Origin: Opitutaceae bacterium
GTDB lineage: Bacteria > Verrucomicrobiota > Verrucomicrobiia > Opitutales > Opitutaceae
NCBI GenBank assembly: GCA_016794785.1
Contig: JAEUHC010000004.1
Location: forward strand, 62,001 to 126,000
DNA length: 64,000 nt
Direction of reading: 5' to 3'
How positions within the stretch are numbered: position 1 is the first letter of the stretch; the number at the start of each line of letters is the position of its first letter. Both the position numbers and the translations under genes were made by a program. The notes below the pieces were generated by a model. It was not told the DNA's origin. It ran no database searches and worked only from the letters and a program-made list of their open reading frames with translations. Positions 8,058 to 17,380 of this stretch are shown here, in pieces.

Positions 8058-8726
8058 TCAATCGTTGAGGCTGAAGATCACCGGCACCGTCATGCGAAAT
8101 CCCACGACCTTGCCGTGGCGCTTGCCTGGCTCAAACCGCCATTTCGCGACCGCCCGCAGCGTCGGCTCCTCGAAGGCCCGGGAGGAAGATCGAGTGACAC
8201 GGGCATTGTGCACGGCGCCGGTCTCATCGACCTCAAACTCCACCACGACCTCGCCGGGGATGCCGTTTTTCTTTTCCTCGAAAGGATAGATCGGCGCCGC
8301 TTGGAAGCGGGCGCGCGGCGGATTGTCCAGCGCACCGCCCGGGATAATATTCTTCCTCCAATCGCCATCCACTCCGCCTTCTCCCGGTAGAAAATCCAGC
8401 GGCACAATTTCGCGCGCGTCACCGAACGCCATAGGCCGAATCCGGGGAGGGTCCATAATCATACGGTCGTTGGTTTCATACACCACTGGCTCGACACCCT
8501 CTGGACGCGGAACGTCAGGTGGTTTAGGTAACGCTGGACCGCAAATAACAACCTCGACGATTTCAGGTTCTTCGGGCTCGAGCGTGACCGGAATAAACTG
8601 GCGCGGATCAGGTTCAACAGGCACTGCACCGTCAGTGATTTTGCGCGGCGAATCGGGAAACCCGAAAAACAGCCCGCCGTGGATGGCGAGCGCGACGGAT
8701 GCGGGAATGAGGAATCGTGTGTTCAT
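8058..8726 (-). CDS. TonB-family energy transducer
   Basis: The 222-residue product has one N-terminal membrane helix (about 6-22), an acidic and Pro-rich periplasmic linker (about 35-110), and a C-terminal TonB-type domain (about 140-222). That domain contains VVEFEVDETGAVHNARVTRS and the terminal pattern AVAKWRFEPGKRHGKVVG. It would pass proton-motive-force energy to outer-membrane receptors, four of which lie in this window. No exbB/exbD is adjacent. It lies 130 bp downstream of the glp operon on the same strand, with its own probable promoter. Confidence 0.88.
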   Translation of the reverse strand: MNTRFLIPASVALAIHGGLFFGFPDSPRKITDGAVPVEPDPRQFIPVTLEPEEPEIVEVVICGPALPKPPDVPRPEGVEPVVYETNDRMIMDPPRIRPMAFGDAREIVPLDFLPGEGGVDGDWRKNIIPGGALDNPPRARFQAAPIYPFEEKKNGIPGEVVVEFEVDETGAVHNARVTRSSSRAFEEPTLRAVAKWRFEPGKRHGKVVGFRMTVPVIFSLND

Positions 8727-8856
8727 GGGATACGCGGGGTTCGATCCTTCAACGCACCGAACACATAATTCTTAGGGAACGCGCCCATTCCTTTCTGATG
8801 AAAGTCATCCCTCGGCCAACATGGCTGCCAAGCACCCGGCACCGGGCGGGGCCTGC

Positions 8857-9882
8857 CTACGGGATGCGGGGGAGCGAGCCAGCCTGCTTCAGCCAATCCG
8901 CCGTGATATCGGTGAAATCCGTGAACACGCCGTCGATCCGCGCTTCACGGAAGAGCGCGGCGTGCAGCGCGTCGATGGACGGGCAATTTTTCGGGAGGTC
9001 GTCGCGACGCACCGTGTAGGGATGCACGGCGAGTTTCTCCGCGTGCGCGAGCGCAACAAGATCGGTGAACTTCGGCGCGACGCCGGCGGCGGGCCACGTG
9101 ACGATGCGGCTGATGGCGGGGCCGATGCCATCGGCGATCTTCGCCAGCTCCTTCAGGCCGGCGGGCGTGCAGATCGCGGCGTAGTCGGTGCCGTCATCGC
9201 CCTTGGCCTTGCCCTCGATGAGCATGATCAGCCGGCCGCGCCAGCCGAGTTCGTTGCGCAGCCGCTTGACCTCAGCGAGTTCGAAGCACTGGAGGAAACA
9301 GGCGTCGGCCTTCGTGGCGTAGCCGTGGCGCGCGAGGATCGGGAGCACGGCCTTGGCGAGGTCGTGGCCCTGCGCGCGGTGCCACTTGGGCTGCTTCAGC
9401 TCGGGATAGATGCCGGCGGTGCGGCCCGTCGCGCGATTGAGGCCGGCGATGAGCTGCAGTTCCTCCTCAAGCGTCGGGATGCGGAAATCGGACGGCGCCA
9501 CGGCCGAGGCATAACGCGAAGGATAGACGGGCGCGCCGGTCTTGGCGTTGAAGCGCTCGCTCGCGCGCAGCTGTTTGATCTCCGCGACCGTGAAATCGAG
9601 GGCGTAGTAGCGGCCATCGGCGCGCTGGCGGCCGGGGAAGACCTTCGCGACATCGCTCACGGTATCGAGGTGGATGTCGTGGAGGACGACGGGCACGCCG
9701 TCCTTGGTGAGCACGAGGTCCTGCTCGAGGTAGTCGGCGCCGAGCGCGTGGGCGTAGGCCTTGGCGGCGAGCGTGTGCTCGGGCAGGTAGCCGCTCGCGC
9801 CGCGGTGGGCGATGACGAGGGGTTTGGTTTCCACGGCGGCCACGGTGACGGCGAACGCGAGGGAGGCGAAGAAAGTTTTCAT
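8857..9882 (-). CDS. glpQ: Periplasmic glycerophosphodiester phosphodiesterase
   Basis: The enzyme hydrolyses deacylated phospholipid head groups to glycerol-3-phosphate plus alcohol. The 341-residue product has a signal peptide (about 1-17). Its GDPD catalytic motifs are clear: IAHRGASGYLPEHT (24-37, with H26, R27 and E35), then YLEQDLVLTKDGVPVVLHD (51-69, with E53, D55 and the second catalytic His at 68). The ATG at 9882 overlaps the glpT stop as ATGA, which fixes the start and indicates translational coupling. It completes a glpD-glpT-glpQ operon: hydrolysis outside, import, oxidation. Confidence 0.94.
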   Translation of the reverse strand: MKTFFASLAFAVTVAAVETKPLVIAHRGASGYLPEHTLAAKAYAHALGADYLEQDLVLTKDGVPVVLHDIHLDTVSDVAKVFPGRQRADGRYYALDFTVAEIKQLRASERFNAKTGAPVYPSRYASAVAPSDFRIPTLEEELQLIAGLNRATGRTAGIYPELKQPKWHRAQGHDLAKAVLPILARHGYATKADACFLQCFELAEVKRLRNELGWRGRLIMLIEGKAKGDDGTDYAAICTPAGLKELAKIADGIGPAISRIVTWPAAGVAPKFTDLVALAHAEKLAVHPYTVRRDDLPKNCPSIDALHAALFREARIDGVFTDFTDITADWLKQAGSLPRIP

Positions 9883-11225
9883 TTGGCAGCGGAGGCGCTC
9901 GTGGTGCGGTGGCCGAGGGTGAAAGCACTGAACACCATGGTGAGGATGCAACAGGCCATCATGGTGCCGAAGACGCCGCCCCAGCCAAACGTGTCCGCGA
10001 TCCAGCCCACGCCGGTGCCGGCGATGGCCGAGCCAAAGACGTAGCCGAAGAAGCCCGTGAAGCCCGCGGCCGTGCCCGCGGCCTTTTTCGGCACGAGGTC
10101 GAGCGCGTGCAATCCGATCATCATGATGGGGCCATAGACGAAGAACCCGATTGCGATCAGCGCGCAGATGTCGATCCAGAGCGGGCCGTGGCGGTTGAGG
10201 CCATAGACGACGAGGCCCGCGAGCGTGAGCGCCATGAACAGGATCGTCGCGGGCGCGCGCCGGCCGCGGAACAGGCGGTCCGACATCCAGCCGCAGAGGA
10301 TCGTGCCCGGGATGCCCGCATACTCGAAGGCGCTCCACGCGTAGGCGGATTCCTTGAACGAGAAACCCTTGGCGGTCTGGAGATAGGTGGGCACCCAGTC
10401 CACCACCCCGTAGCGCACGAAGTAGACGAAGGCGTTGGCGACCGCGATGGCCCAGAGGAATTTGTTATTCAGCACATGGCCGAGGAAAATCTCGCGGAAC
10501 GACAGCGTGCGCTCGTGCGCCACGGAGTAGTCGGCCGGGTAGTCGTTGCGATGCTGCTCGATCGGCGGGAGGCCGCAGCTCTGCGGCGTGTCGCGCAGCA
10601 GGACCGCGATCAGCACGGCAATCAGCGCCGCCACGGTCGCGGGAAAGTAGAACGTCGCGCCCCAGTCGGAAAACAGCCACACGCCCAGCAGCGCGAGCTT
10701 GGCGACGAGCGCCCCGCCGACGTTGTGCGCGACGTTCCAGACCGAGACGGTCAGGCCGCGCTCCTTGGTGCTCCACCAGTGCACCATCGTCTTGCCGCAC
10801 GGCGGCCAGCCCATGCCGTTGAACCAGCCGTTGAGCGTCTGCAGCACGATCATCGCGGTCAGCGAACCATAGATCGCGGGCACGGTGCCGAAGAGAAACG
10901 TGGTGCCGGCGGTGAGCAGCAGGCCGAGCGACATGAACCACCGCGGATTGCTGCGATCCGAGACGGAGCCCATGATGAACTTCGAGGCGCCGTAGGCGAC
11001 GGAGAGGCCGGTCATGGCGGATCCGAGCGCGGCCTTGGTGTATTCGGGATGAGCCTTGAGGATGTCGGGCAGGGCGAGCGCGAAATTTTTCCGCACGAGA
11101 TAAAATCCCGCGTAGCCGATGAAGATGCCGAGGAACACCTGCCAGCGCAGGCGGCGATACTCGGCCTCGGTGCGATCGGGCGGCAGCGGAGGGACGGCCG
11201 GGGCAGGCTGGAGAAACGAGATCAC
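9879..11225 (-). CDS. glpT: Glycerol-3-phosphate/organophosphate:phosphate antiporter (OPA family)
   Basis: This is a 448-residue, roughly 12-helix inner-membrane transporter. The OPA-family signature GASKFIMGSVSDRSNPRWF follows the early helices and matches GlpT closely. The first helix begins near residue 30 (FLGIFIGYAGFYLVRKNFAL). The start is a GTG at 11225, 2 bp after the glpD stop. The open frame continues upstream through glpD in another frame but has no transporter-like sequence there. It probably exchanges glycerol-3-phosphate released by GlpQ for phosphate. Related sugar-phosphate substrates cannot be excluded by sequence. Confidence 0.92.
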   Translation of the reverse strand: MISFLQPAPAVPPLPPDRTEAEYRRLRWQVFLGIFIGYAGFYLVRKNFALALPDILKAHPEYTKAALGSAMTGLSVAYGASKFIMGSVSDRSNPRWFMSLGLLLTAGTTFLFGTVPAIYGSLTAMIVLQTLNGWFNGMGWPPCGKTMVHWWSTKERGLTVSVWNVAHNVGGALVAKLALLGVWLFSDWGATFYFPATVAALIAVLIAVLLRDTPQSCGLPPIEQHRNDYPADYSVAHERTLSFREIFLGHVLNNKFLWAIAVANAFVYFVRYGVVDWVPTYLQTAKGFSFKESAYAWSAFEYAGIPGTILCGWMSDRLFRGRRAPATILFMALTLAGLVVYGLNRHGPLWIDICALIAIGFFVYGPIMMIGLHALDLVPKKAAGTAAGFTGFFGYVFGSAIAGTGVGWIADTFGWGGVFGTMMACCILTMVFSAFTLGHRTTSASAAK

Positions 11226-11227
11226 GC

Positions 11228-12886
11228 TCAGGAGTGTGCGGGGAGTCCGGGCGGCGCCACAAGCTCCGCGCGCGCGGGCGCGCGCAACAAATAACCACGG
11301 GCCAGCGCCGTGTAGGCGGCCGTCTGGGCCGCGATCCAGGATTCGTCCCGGCCGAGCTCGCGGGCGAGTAGGTGCGCGACCGCGGGCGCGGCGGCGATGG
11401 AGCCGCGGGCGTCGAGCAGGAGCGCGCGGGTGCGGCGCGCTAGCACATCCTCGACCGTGCGCGCCATCTCGTGGCGCGCGTGCCACACCACCTCGGCTTG
11501 GCGCATGGGCAGGCCGGCGACGAGCGGAACGTCGAGCGCCGGCTCGGAATTCGCGAGGGCGGCAATGGCCGGGGCATCGCTGCCGTAGATCGATAGGTAG
11601 GGCAGGTCTGTGCCCTGCCCTTTGGCGTGCTGAGCGTTCGAGGACGGCTCAAAGACCCGCCCCGTTTCCGAGGCGCCGTGGATCGGCAGATCAGCGGTGA
11701 CGCATGGGCGCGGCGCGAGGCCGGCCACCTTTTCGGCCTGGTCGATCACATCCTCCGCCATCTTGCGATAGGTGGTCCATTTCCCGCCCGTGAGGGTGAT
11801 GAGCCGGCTGGGCGAGACCACGATGGTGTGATCGCGCGAGAGCGCGGCGGTGGAGCCCGCGCCGCTGCGGTTCACGAGCGGGCGCTGGCCGGCAAAGACG
11901 CTGAGCACGTCGCTCTCCAGCGGATCACGCGAGAGGTATTTCCGCGCGTGCTCCATGATGAACGCCACCTCCTCGGGCAGCGCGCGCGGCTCGATCGCGG
12001 CGGGGAGGCCCGGCGTGTCGGTCGTGCCGACGACCACGCGGTCGTGCCACGGGATCGCAAAAAGCACGCGGCCATCGGCGGTCTTGGGAATCATCAGGGC
12101 CGTCTCGCCGGGGAGAAAATGCCGCGGCAGCACCACGTGCACGCCCTGGCTCACGGCGACGAGCGGCGCGCCCTCGGGTTCGTCGAAACGACGCACCTCA
12201 TCGACAAAGACGCCGGTGGCGTTGATCACAGCCTTGGCGCGGATCTCGAACTCGGCCCCGGTCTCCAGGTCGCGCGCCAGCACGCCGGCCACGCGGCCGC
12301 TTTCCTTGCGAAGGCCGGTGCACGCGCAGTAGTTCACCAGCATGGCGCCGTGATCGACCGCGGTCCGCGCGAGGCTGGTGGCGAGGCGCGCGTCGTCAAA
12401 CTGGCCGTCGTGATAAAGCACGCCGCCCGCGAGCCCGTGCGGCTCGAGCGTGGGCAGCAGCTCGATGGTCTGCGCACGGGAGAGTTTGCGCGAGCGGCCA
12501 AAAGACCACTTCCCCGCGAGGCGATCGTAGATCGTCATGCCCAGGGCGTAATACGGCGCCTCCCACCACGCGTAGCCGGGGATCACAAACTCGAGATCGT
12601 GGACGAGGTGCGGCGCGTTGCGGCGCATGCGGCCGCGCTCGTGCAGTGCGGACATGACGAGCGAGATGTCCCCTTGTCTCAGGTAGCGCACCCCGCCATG
12701 CACGAGCTTGGTGGCGCGGCTCGAGGTGCCCTTGGCGAAGTCGTCGCGCTCAATCAGCGCGACGCGATGGCCGCGCGCGGCGGCATCCACCGCGGCGCCG
12801 AGGCCGCTGGCGCCGCCGCCGACGACGACGAGGTCGAAGACCTCGGCGCCGGCACGGAGCCGGGCGAGAGCTGGGTCACGATTCAT
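11228..12886 (-). CDS. glpD: Aerobic glycerol-3-phosphate dehydrogenase, FAD-dependent
   Basis: GlpD oxidises glycerol-3-phosphate to dihydroxyacetone phosphate at the membrane and passes electrons to quinone. The 552-residue product has the FAD-binding VVGGGASGLGAAVDAAARGH (21-40), then ERDDFAKGTSSRATKLVHGG (46-65), both hallmark GlpD motifs. The C-terminal DAO_C-like helical domain follows to the end. The ATG at 12886 is chosen because it sits just before the Rossmann motif; an ATG 63 bp upstream lies in a palindromic repeat. It is the first gene of the glpD-glpT-glpQ operon. The length is normal. Confidence 0.95.
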   Translation of the reverse strand: MNRDPALARLRAGAEVFDLVVVGGGASGLGAAVDAAARGHRVALIERDDFAKGTSSRATKLVHGGVRYLRQGDISLVMSALHERGRMRRNAPHLVHDLEFVIPGYAWWEAPYYALGMTIYDRLAGKWSFGRSRKLSRAQTIELLPTLEPHGLAGGVLYHDGQFDDARLATSLARTAVDHGAMLVNYCACTGLRKESGRVAGVLARDLETGAEFEIRAKAVINATGVFVDEVRRFDEPEGAPLVAVSQGVHVVLPRHFLPGETALMIPKTADGRVLFAIPWHDRVVVGTTDTPGLPAAIEPRALPEEVAFIMEHARKYLSRDPLESDVLSVFAGQRPLVNRSGAGSTAALSRDHTIVVSPSRLITLTGGKWTTYRKMAEDVIDQAEKVAGLAPRPCVTADLPIHGASETGRVFEPSSNAQHAKGQGTDLPYLSIYGSDAPAIAALANSEPALDVPLVAGLPMRQAEVVWHARHEMARTVEDVLARRTRALLLDARGSIAAAPAVAHLLARELGRDESWIAAQTAAYTALARGYLLRAPARAELVAPPGLPAHS

Positions 12887-12906
12887 GAGCGGCGAAACGT
12901 GGGCTT

Positions 12907-12984
12907 GGTAGCCCTGCTCGTGAGAGCAGGGACCGACGAGTGATAGCACCGCGGTCCATCCCGCCTCTCACGAGGCGGGCTACC
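12907..12984. repeat. REP-like paired palindrome, copy 1
   Basis: This 78 bp element has outer ends GGTAGCC and GGCTACC. Inside are two hairpins, CCCTGCTCGTGAGAGCAGGG and CCCGCCTCTCACGAGGCGGG, separated by a short linker. A second copy with the two hairpins swapped lies at 20625-20701. It is in the glpD upstream region, after the end of the receptor gene at 13046, so it may also affect transcript ends. Confidence 0.85.
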
Positions 12985-13045
12985 ACAGACCACCACGCCA
13001 CGCGGCGGTAAAGCGGCGCGCATACTCTCAAGGCCGCGTGATGCA

Positions 13046-16000
13046 TCAGAATTTTTTCGCCACCTCGAAGGTGAACTGCCGGCCGCGGGGATTGGCGCTG
13101 CCGGTGAAGTAGCCGTATTGCTCGTCGGCGAGCTGCGGCTCGCGATCGAGCACGTTGTTCACGCCGACGCGCACGGTGGTGCCCGCGAGCCAGCGGGAGG
13201 CACGGGGCTCGACGCGGTAGGAGAGCCAGGCGTTGTGCGTGATCATCGGGTCCACGCGCAGCAAGTAGCGCGTGATGCCATTGTCGTTGAAGACTCGTAT
13301 GTAGCCGGGGCCGCCGAGCGCACGGTAGATCGGTTCGGTCGTGGCGGCGGAGGTGTCCACGAAAGAGCCGAAGTAATTCGAGAACCAGCCGGCGGCGAGC
13401 GGGCCGCGGCGCCACGAGAGCGAGGCATTGGCGCGCCACTTGGTGCGGCCGTTGCGCTCGAGTTCGTCGAGGACCGGCGAGGCATCGTCACCCTGCGAAC
13501 GGCGGAGCACGTAGTGCGTGGCCTCGCCGTTGAAGGAGAACTGGCCGAGGCGGGTCTTGGGCCCGCGCCACTGCACGCCAAACTCGTAGCCCTGGATATC
13601 GCGGCCGCTGAGGTTGAGGTAGTCGTCGATCACGCTTTCGAGTTCGCCGACGACGGCGCGGCGCGAGTTGTTGCTCGTCTGCCGGGCGTTGTAGGCATCG
13701 AACGCCGCGCGGTCGGCGGCGGTCACGGGCTTGCGGATGATTTTGCTGGAGCCCTTGTAGTTTGCGGTGCCAGAGCCGAGATCGATCGAGCCGATGGGCG
13801 TGCCGGCGGCGAGCGCGGCCTTGGTCGCGAGGTCGAGGAGCACCTCGTCGCGGTCGATGGCGTTGGCCGCGCCGACGTTCTCGATCACCTTGTTCTGGTT
13901 GAGGTGGAAGTAGTCGAAGGAGAACGAGAGCCCGCGCACCCGCGGCACCTCCAGCACGAAGCCGGCGACCCAAGTCTTGGCCTCCTCGGGCTCCAGGTTC
14001 TGGTTGCCTTGGCGGAAGACCGTGCGCTGCGCGGTGCCATCGGAGGGCAGCGCCGTGACCTCGAAGCGGTAGCCGTCGTCGGCGCCGATCTGGCGGCGGA
14101 GCGGCGTGATGTTGGTCTGCACGAGATTGGGGGCGCGGAACGACTCGGAGACCGAGCTGCGCAGCTTGAGGAAGGTCGCCGGCTTCCACACGAGGCTCGC
14201 CTTGGGCTTCGTGGTCTGGCCGAAGATTGAGAAATGCTCGAAGCGGCCCGCGAGCGTGAGCTCGAGCGCCTCGATCAGCGGTTTCCGGTTCTCTCGCGTG
14301 ACGAAGGGCAGAGCCGTCTCGAGATAGGCCGCGTAGATCGTCTGGTCCGCGGAGATCGGGACGTTGGAGCTGAGGGCGAGGAAGTCGTTGTCGCCTTCGC
14401 GCAGCAGCGGGAACTGGCTGCCCGAGCCGGGCGGGTTGAGGCCGACGAAGGCCGCGCGCTTGTCGGCGTAGGTCTCGTAGCGCACCTCGGTGCCGGTCGC
14501 GACGCCGATGCGGCCGCCGCCGAAGAGGCGCCCGAGCTGGCCGTTGAACTTCGCATCCCAGAGGAAGAGGCCCGTGCGGCCGAAGCGATCCTCGTCGTCG
14601 TAGAGCGCGTCGGTAATCGCCACGGGATTGTCGAAGAGTTTATCGACCACGATCTGGTTGTTGGTGATCTTGAAGGTGACGGGAAACGGGTTGAAGGCCG
14701 TCGCGTCCGTGCGGTTGAGCGCCGCGCGGAGGCGGGACTCGCGGACTTGAAAATGCTCGTATTCGTGCGTCTGCGAGCCGGAGGCCAGTAGCGCGGACTC
14801 CCATTCCCAGCTGTCGCCAAGCTTGCCCCGCAGGCCGCCCATGGCGCGCCACGAATAGGTGTAAACCTCGGTCACGCGGGGCTTGAAACCGCCACCGGTG
14901 TTCTGGCCGGGCGAGATGCCGGTCCAGAGCGAGACATCGGCCGGCGCACCAGTGAGGCGCGGCGTGCCGTCGGCGTTGGGCGCGCCGGTCGGGTGATAGA
15001 AGCGCGTGCCGAAGGGATTGAACGGATTCGCCGCCGGCAAGTAGATGCCTTGGTCGTCGGTGTTCTTGAAATTCACCGGCTCGCGGCCCGTGCGGCTGTA
15101 GGCGCGGTAGAAGAGCAGATCGCCGAACGCGCTGAGCTTTTCATTGATCGGGTGATCGACAAAGGTCGCGAACTGCACGCGGTCCGTCGCCGGCACGAGC
15201 ATCTTCCACTTGTTCCAGTTCGAGTAGGCGGCGTTCTCGGGACTGTCGATGTTGGTGGAGGGCGCGGTCTGCTTGAAGTTCACGCCGTCGGCGCTCGGCC
15301 AGAGATAGAACATGCCGGCCGTGGACATCGTCGCGACGCCGACCGGCGGAGTCGTGCTGGTCGTGATGCCGACGTTGCCCGTGGGGCGGGAGCCGACAAA
15401 CGTGAGAAAATCCGGCTGGATCGTGCCGCGCTGCCACTGGCCCCACTGGTTCACGCCGTTGGCATTCCGGAAATCGTTGTCGCGGGCAAAAAACGCGCCG
15501 GTCGGCGACGACGGATCGACGAGCGGGAGGCCGTTCCACGGAGCGGGCAGCGCGCGGCTCGCCCGGTAATCTGAATTGCGCGAGAAGCTGCGGTCGTGGG
15601 CCGCGAGCGCGTCGCGGTGGAAATAGTCGAGCGAGACGGCGATATGCGTGCGCCCGCGCTTGAAGGCCTCGTAGGTCGTCACGTTGAACTCGTTGGCGCC
15701 GCCGTGCTGGGTGACGGAGCCCTTCAGGGTAACGCCCCGGCCCACCGCATCGCGGGAAACGCGGCTGTTGATCACACCCGCCGCGGCGTCGGCCCCGTAG
15801 ATGGCCGAGGCGCCGTCGCGGAGAATCTCGACGCGATCGACGAGGGCGCGGGGGATGGTGTTGATGTTCACGGCGAGGGACGGCACGCCGTTTTCCGCCA
15901 TCGAGATCGGGTGCGGCGCCATGCGGCGGCCGTTGAGTAGCGTGAGCGTGCTGCCTGAGCCGATGCCGCGCAGATCGATGGAGGCGACATCGCCGCGCGC

Positions 16001-16312
16001 GAGCTGCGGGCCGTTGTTGATCTCACTGATGCCGGAAATCTCCGCCGCTCCGATCGACTCGAACAGCTCGGCCATGGTGGCCGCGCCGCGCGCATCCAGA
16101 TCCGCCCGCTCGATCACGGTGACCGGCAGGGCCGTCTCGGCGTCGACCCGGCGGATGTTGGAGCCGGTGACAGTAAAGGCCTCGAGCTTCAGCGGCTCGT
16201 CGTCGCCCGCGCCCGGGCGGGCGGGAGCGGCGGGCGCGGCGGGTTGGGCGACAACGGGCAATGCCAGGGCCGCCACGGTGAAGGCCAGGAGAAGGGGGTG
16301 GGATTTTCTCAT
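13046..16312 (-). CDS. TonB-dependent outer-membrane receptor
   Basis: The 1088-residue product has a signal peptide (about 1-23). A TonB-box-like stretch (LEAFTVTGSNIRR) and the plug domain (about 50-175) follow, with LLNGRRM and VEILRDGASAIYGADAAAGV, the typical plug signature. The rest is a long beta-barrel ending in a phenylalanine (VAKKF). The ATG at 16312 starts the signal peptide; an earlier in-frame start adds only 10 residues. The GSNIRRVD plug type differs from the other three receptors here. It diverges from a SorC-type regulator, which suggests control by a sugar-derived ligand. The substrate is unknown. Confidence 0.93.
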   Translation of the reverse strand: MRKSHPLLLAFTVAALALPVVAQPAAPAAPARPGAGDDEPLKLEAFTVTGSNIRRVDAETALPVTVIERADLDARGAATMAELFESIGAAEISGISEINNGPQLARGDVASIDLRGIGSGSTLTLLNGRRMAPHPISMAENGVPSLAVNINTIPRALVDRVEILRDGASAIYGADAAAGVINSRVSRDAVGRGVTLKGSVTQHGGANEFNVTTYEAFKRGRTHIAVSLDYFHRDALAAHDRSFSRNSDYRASRALPAPWNGLPLVDPSSPTGAFFARDNDFRNANGVNQWGQWQRGTIQPDFLTFVGSRPTGNVGITTSTTPPVGVATMSTAGMFYLWPSADGVNFKQTAPSTNIDSPENAAYSNWNKWKMLVPATDRVQFATFVDHPINEKLSAFGDLLFYRAYSRTGREPVNFKNTDDQGIYLPAANPFNPFGTRFYHPTGAPNADGTPRLTGAPADVSLWTGISPGQNTGGGFKPRVTEVYTYSWRAMGGLRGKLGDSWEWESALLASGSQTHEYEHFQVRESRLRAALNRTDATAFNPFPVTFKITNNQIVVDKLFDNPVAITDALYDDEDRFGRTGLFLWDAKFNGQLGRLFGGGRIGVATGTEVRYETYADKRAAFVGLNPPGSGSQFPLLREGDNDFLALSSNVPISADQTIYAAYLETALPFVTRENRKPLIEALELTLAGRFEHFSIFGQTTKPKASLVWKPATFLKLRSSVSESFRAPNLVQTNITPLRRQIGADDGYRFEVTALPSDGTAQRTVFRQGNQNLEPEEAKTWVAGFVLEVPRVRGLSFSFDYFHLNQNKVIENVGAANAIDRDEVLLDLATKAALAAGTPIGSIDLGSGTANYKGSSKIIRKPVTAADRAAFDAYNARQTSNNSRRAVVGELESVIDDYLNLSGRDIQGYEFGVQWRGPKTRLGQFSFNGEATHYVLRRSQGDDASPVLDELERNGRTKWRANASLSWRRGPLAAGWFSNYFGSFVDTSAATTEPIYRALGGPGYIRVFNDNGITRYLLRVDPMITHNAWLSYRVEPRASRWLAGTTVRVGVNNVLDREPQLADEQYGYFTGSANPRGRQFTFEVAKKF

Positions 16313-16351
16313 ACGGCGATAGGGCAACGCAGGGGATGGCATAACGTCGAG

Positions 16352-16401
16352 TAAAACGTTTATGCGGGTAAATATTCTAGTGACAATAAGGTGACAAACC
16401 G
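16352..16401. promoter_or_regulatory. Divergent control region with palindrome and GTGACAA direct repeat
   Basis: The 120 bp between the receptor and SorC-type gene starts holds a near-palindrome TAAAACGTTTAT (16352-16363). It also holds two GTGACAA heptamers at 16380 and 16391, exactly 11 bp apart, one helical turn. The area is AT-rich compared with its surroundings. These are plausible operator sites for the adjacent regulator, by position only. Confidence 0.4.
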
Positions 16402-16432
16402 GTGAATTCCCGCCGCCCTACCCCGCCCGCCC

Positions 16433-17380
16433 ATGCCCGCCAAAGCCGCCTACCCCGACGACATCCTCCGCATGGCCGCCACTCTCTACTACGTGGACGG
16501 CCTGGGCCAGACCGAGGTCGCCAAGCTCGTCCGCGTCTCGCAGACGAAAATCTCCCGGCTCCTCGCCGCCGCGCTTGAGCGCGGCATCGTGCGCATCACC
16601 GTGGAGGAATACCACGCCCGGAACGACAAGCTCGAGCACCAGCTCTGCAGCCGCTTCGGCCTGCGCAGCGCCGCGGTGATCAAGACGGCGCGCAACGCCG
16701 GCGCCGAGGCCGCGCGGCAGACGGTCGGGCATTTTGGCGCGCCCTTCGTGGCCTCGGTGTTTCCCAAGACCGGCGTGATCGCCGTCGGCGGCGGGCGCAG
16801 CGTGGCCGAGGTCGTGCAGCGGTTCCGGCGCGGCGAGTCGCGCCGGCTCACCGTCGTGCAGGCGATGGGCAGCATCGACTCCAACATCTCTCACGTGGAT
16901 GCGCTCGAGCTGGGCCGCGCGATGGTGAAGCTCTGGGGCGGCGAGTTCCTCACGCTCAGCACGCCGGCCTTCGTGTCCGACAAGAAGACCCGCGACTTCT
17001 TCCTCGCCTCGCAGCAAATCAAGTTTGTCTGGCAGCGCCTGCGGCAGGCCGACGCCGCGATCGTGGGCGTGGGGCCCCTCGATCTCTCGGTTTACCTGGA
17101 GCGCGGCGTGCTCGGCGCGGCCGATCTCGCTCATCTCCGGGGCTGCGGCGCCGTCGGCGAAATCTGCGGGCGCTTCTTCGACGCCAAGGGCCGGGAGTGC
17201 GCCTCGCGCTGGCGGGATCGCGTCATCAGCATCGAACTCGAGCTGCTGAAAAAGATTCCGCAGGTCATCGGCGTGGCCGCGGGCCCCGAGCGGGCCCCCG
17301 CCCTCGCGGGGGCGCTGCGCGGCGGTCTGCTGAAATCACTGCTCATCGACGAGGCGCTCGCGCAGGCGCTGCTGGCATGA
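16433..17380 (+). CDS. SorC/DeoR-type sugar-binding transcriptional regulator
   Basis: The 315-residue product matches the SorC family. An N-terminal helix-turn-helix (about 12-48; LGQTEVAKLVRVSQTKISRL) is followed by the effector-binding domain with GVIAVGGGRSVAEVV (92-106 region) and a NagB-like fold to the C-terminus. SorC proteins bind phosphorylated sugars and act at neighbouring promoters. The stop codon overlaps the ATG of the cupin gene, so the two are co-expressed. The divergent receptor gene is the likely target together with its own promoter. I cannot say which sugar. Confidence 0.88.
   Translation: MPAKAAYPDDILRMAATLYYVDGLGQTEVAKLVRVSQTKISRLLAAALERGIVRITVEEYHARNDKLEHQLCSRFGLRSAAVIKTARNAGAEAARQTVGHFGAPFVASVFPKTGVIAVGGGRSVAEVVQRFRRGESRRLTVVQAMGSIDSNISHVDALELGRAMVKLWGGEFLTLSTPAFVSDKKTRDFFLASQQIKFVWQRLRQADAAIVGVGPLDLSVYLERGVLGAADLAHLRGCGAVGEICGRFFDAKGRECASRWRDRVISIELELLKKIPQVIGVAAGPERAPALAGALRGGLLKSLLIDEALAQALLA

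Noticed and set aside
8725..8765. GGTTCGATCC text resembling a tRNA T-loop
   Set aside because: The flanking bases do not form a T-stem, and the required upstream part overlaps the tonB start. No acceptor stem or anticodon arm.
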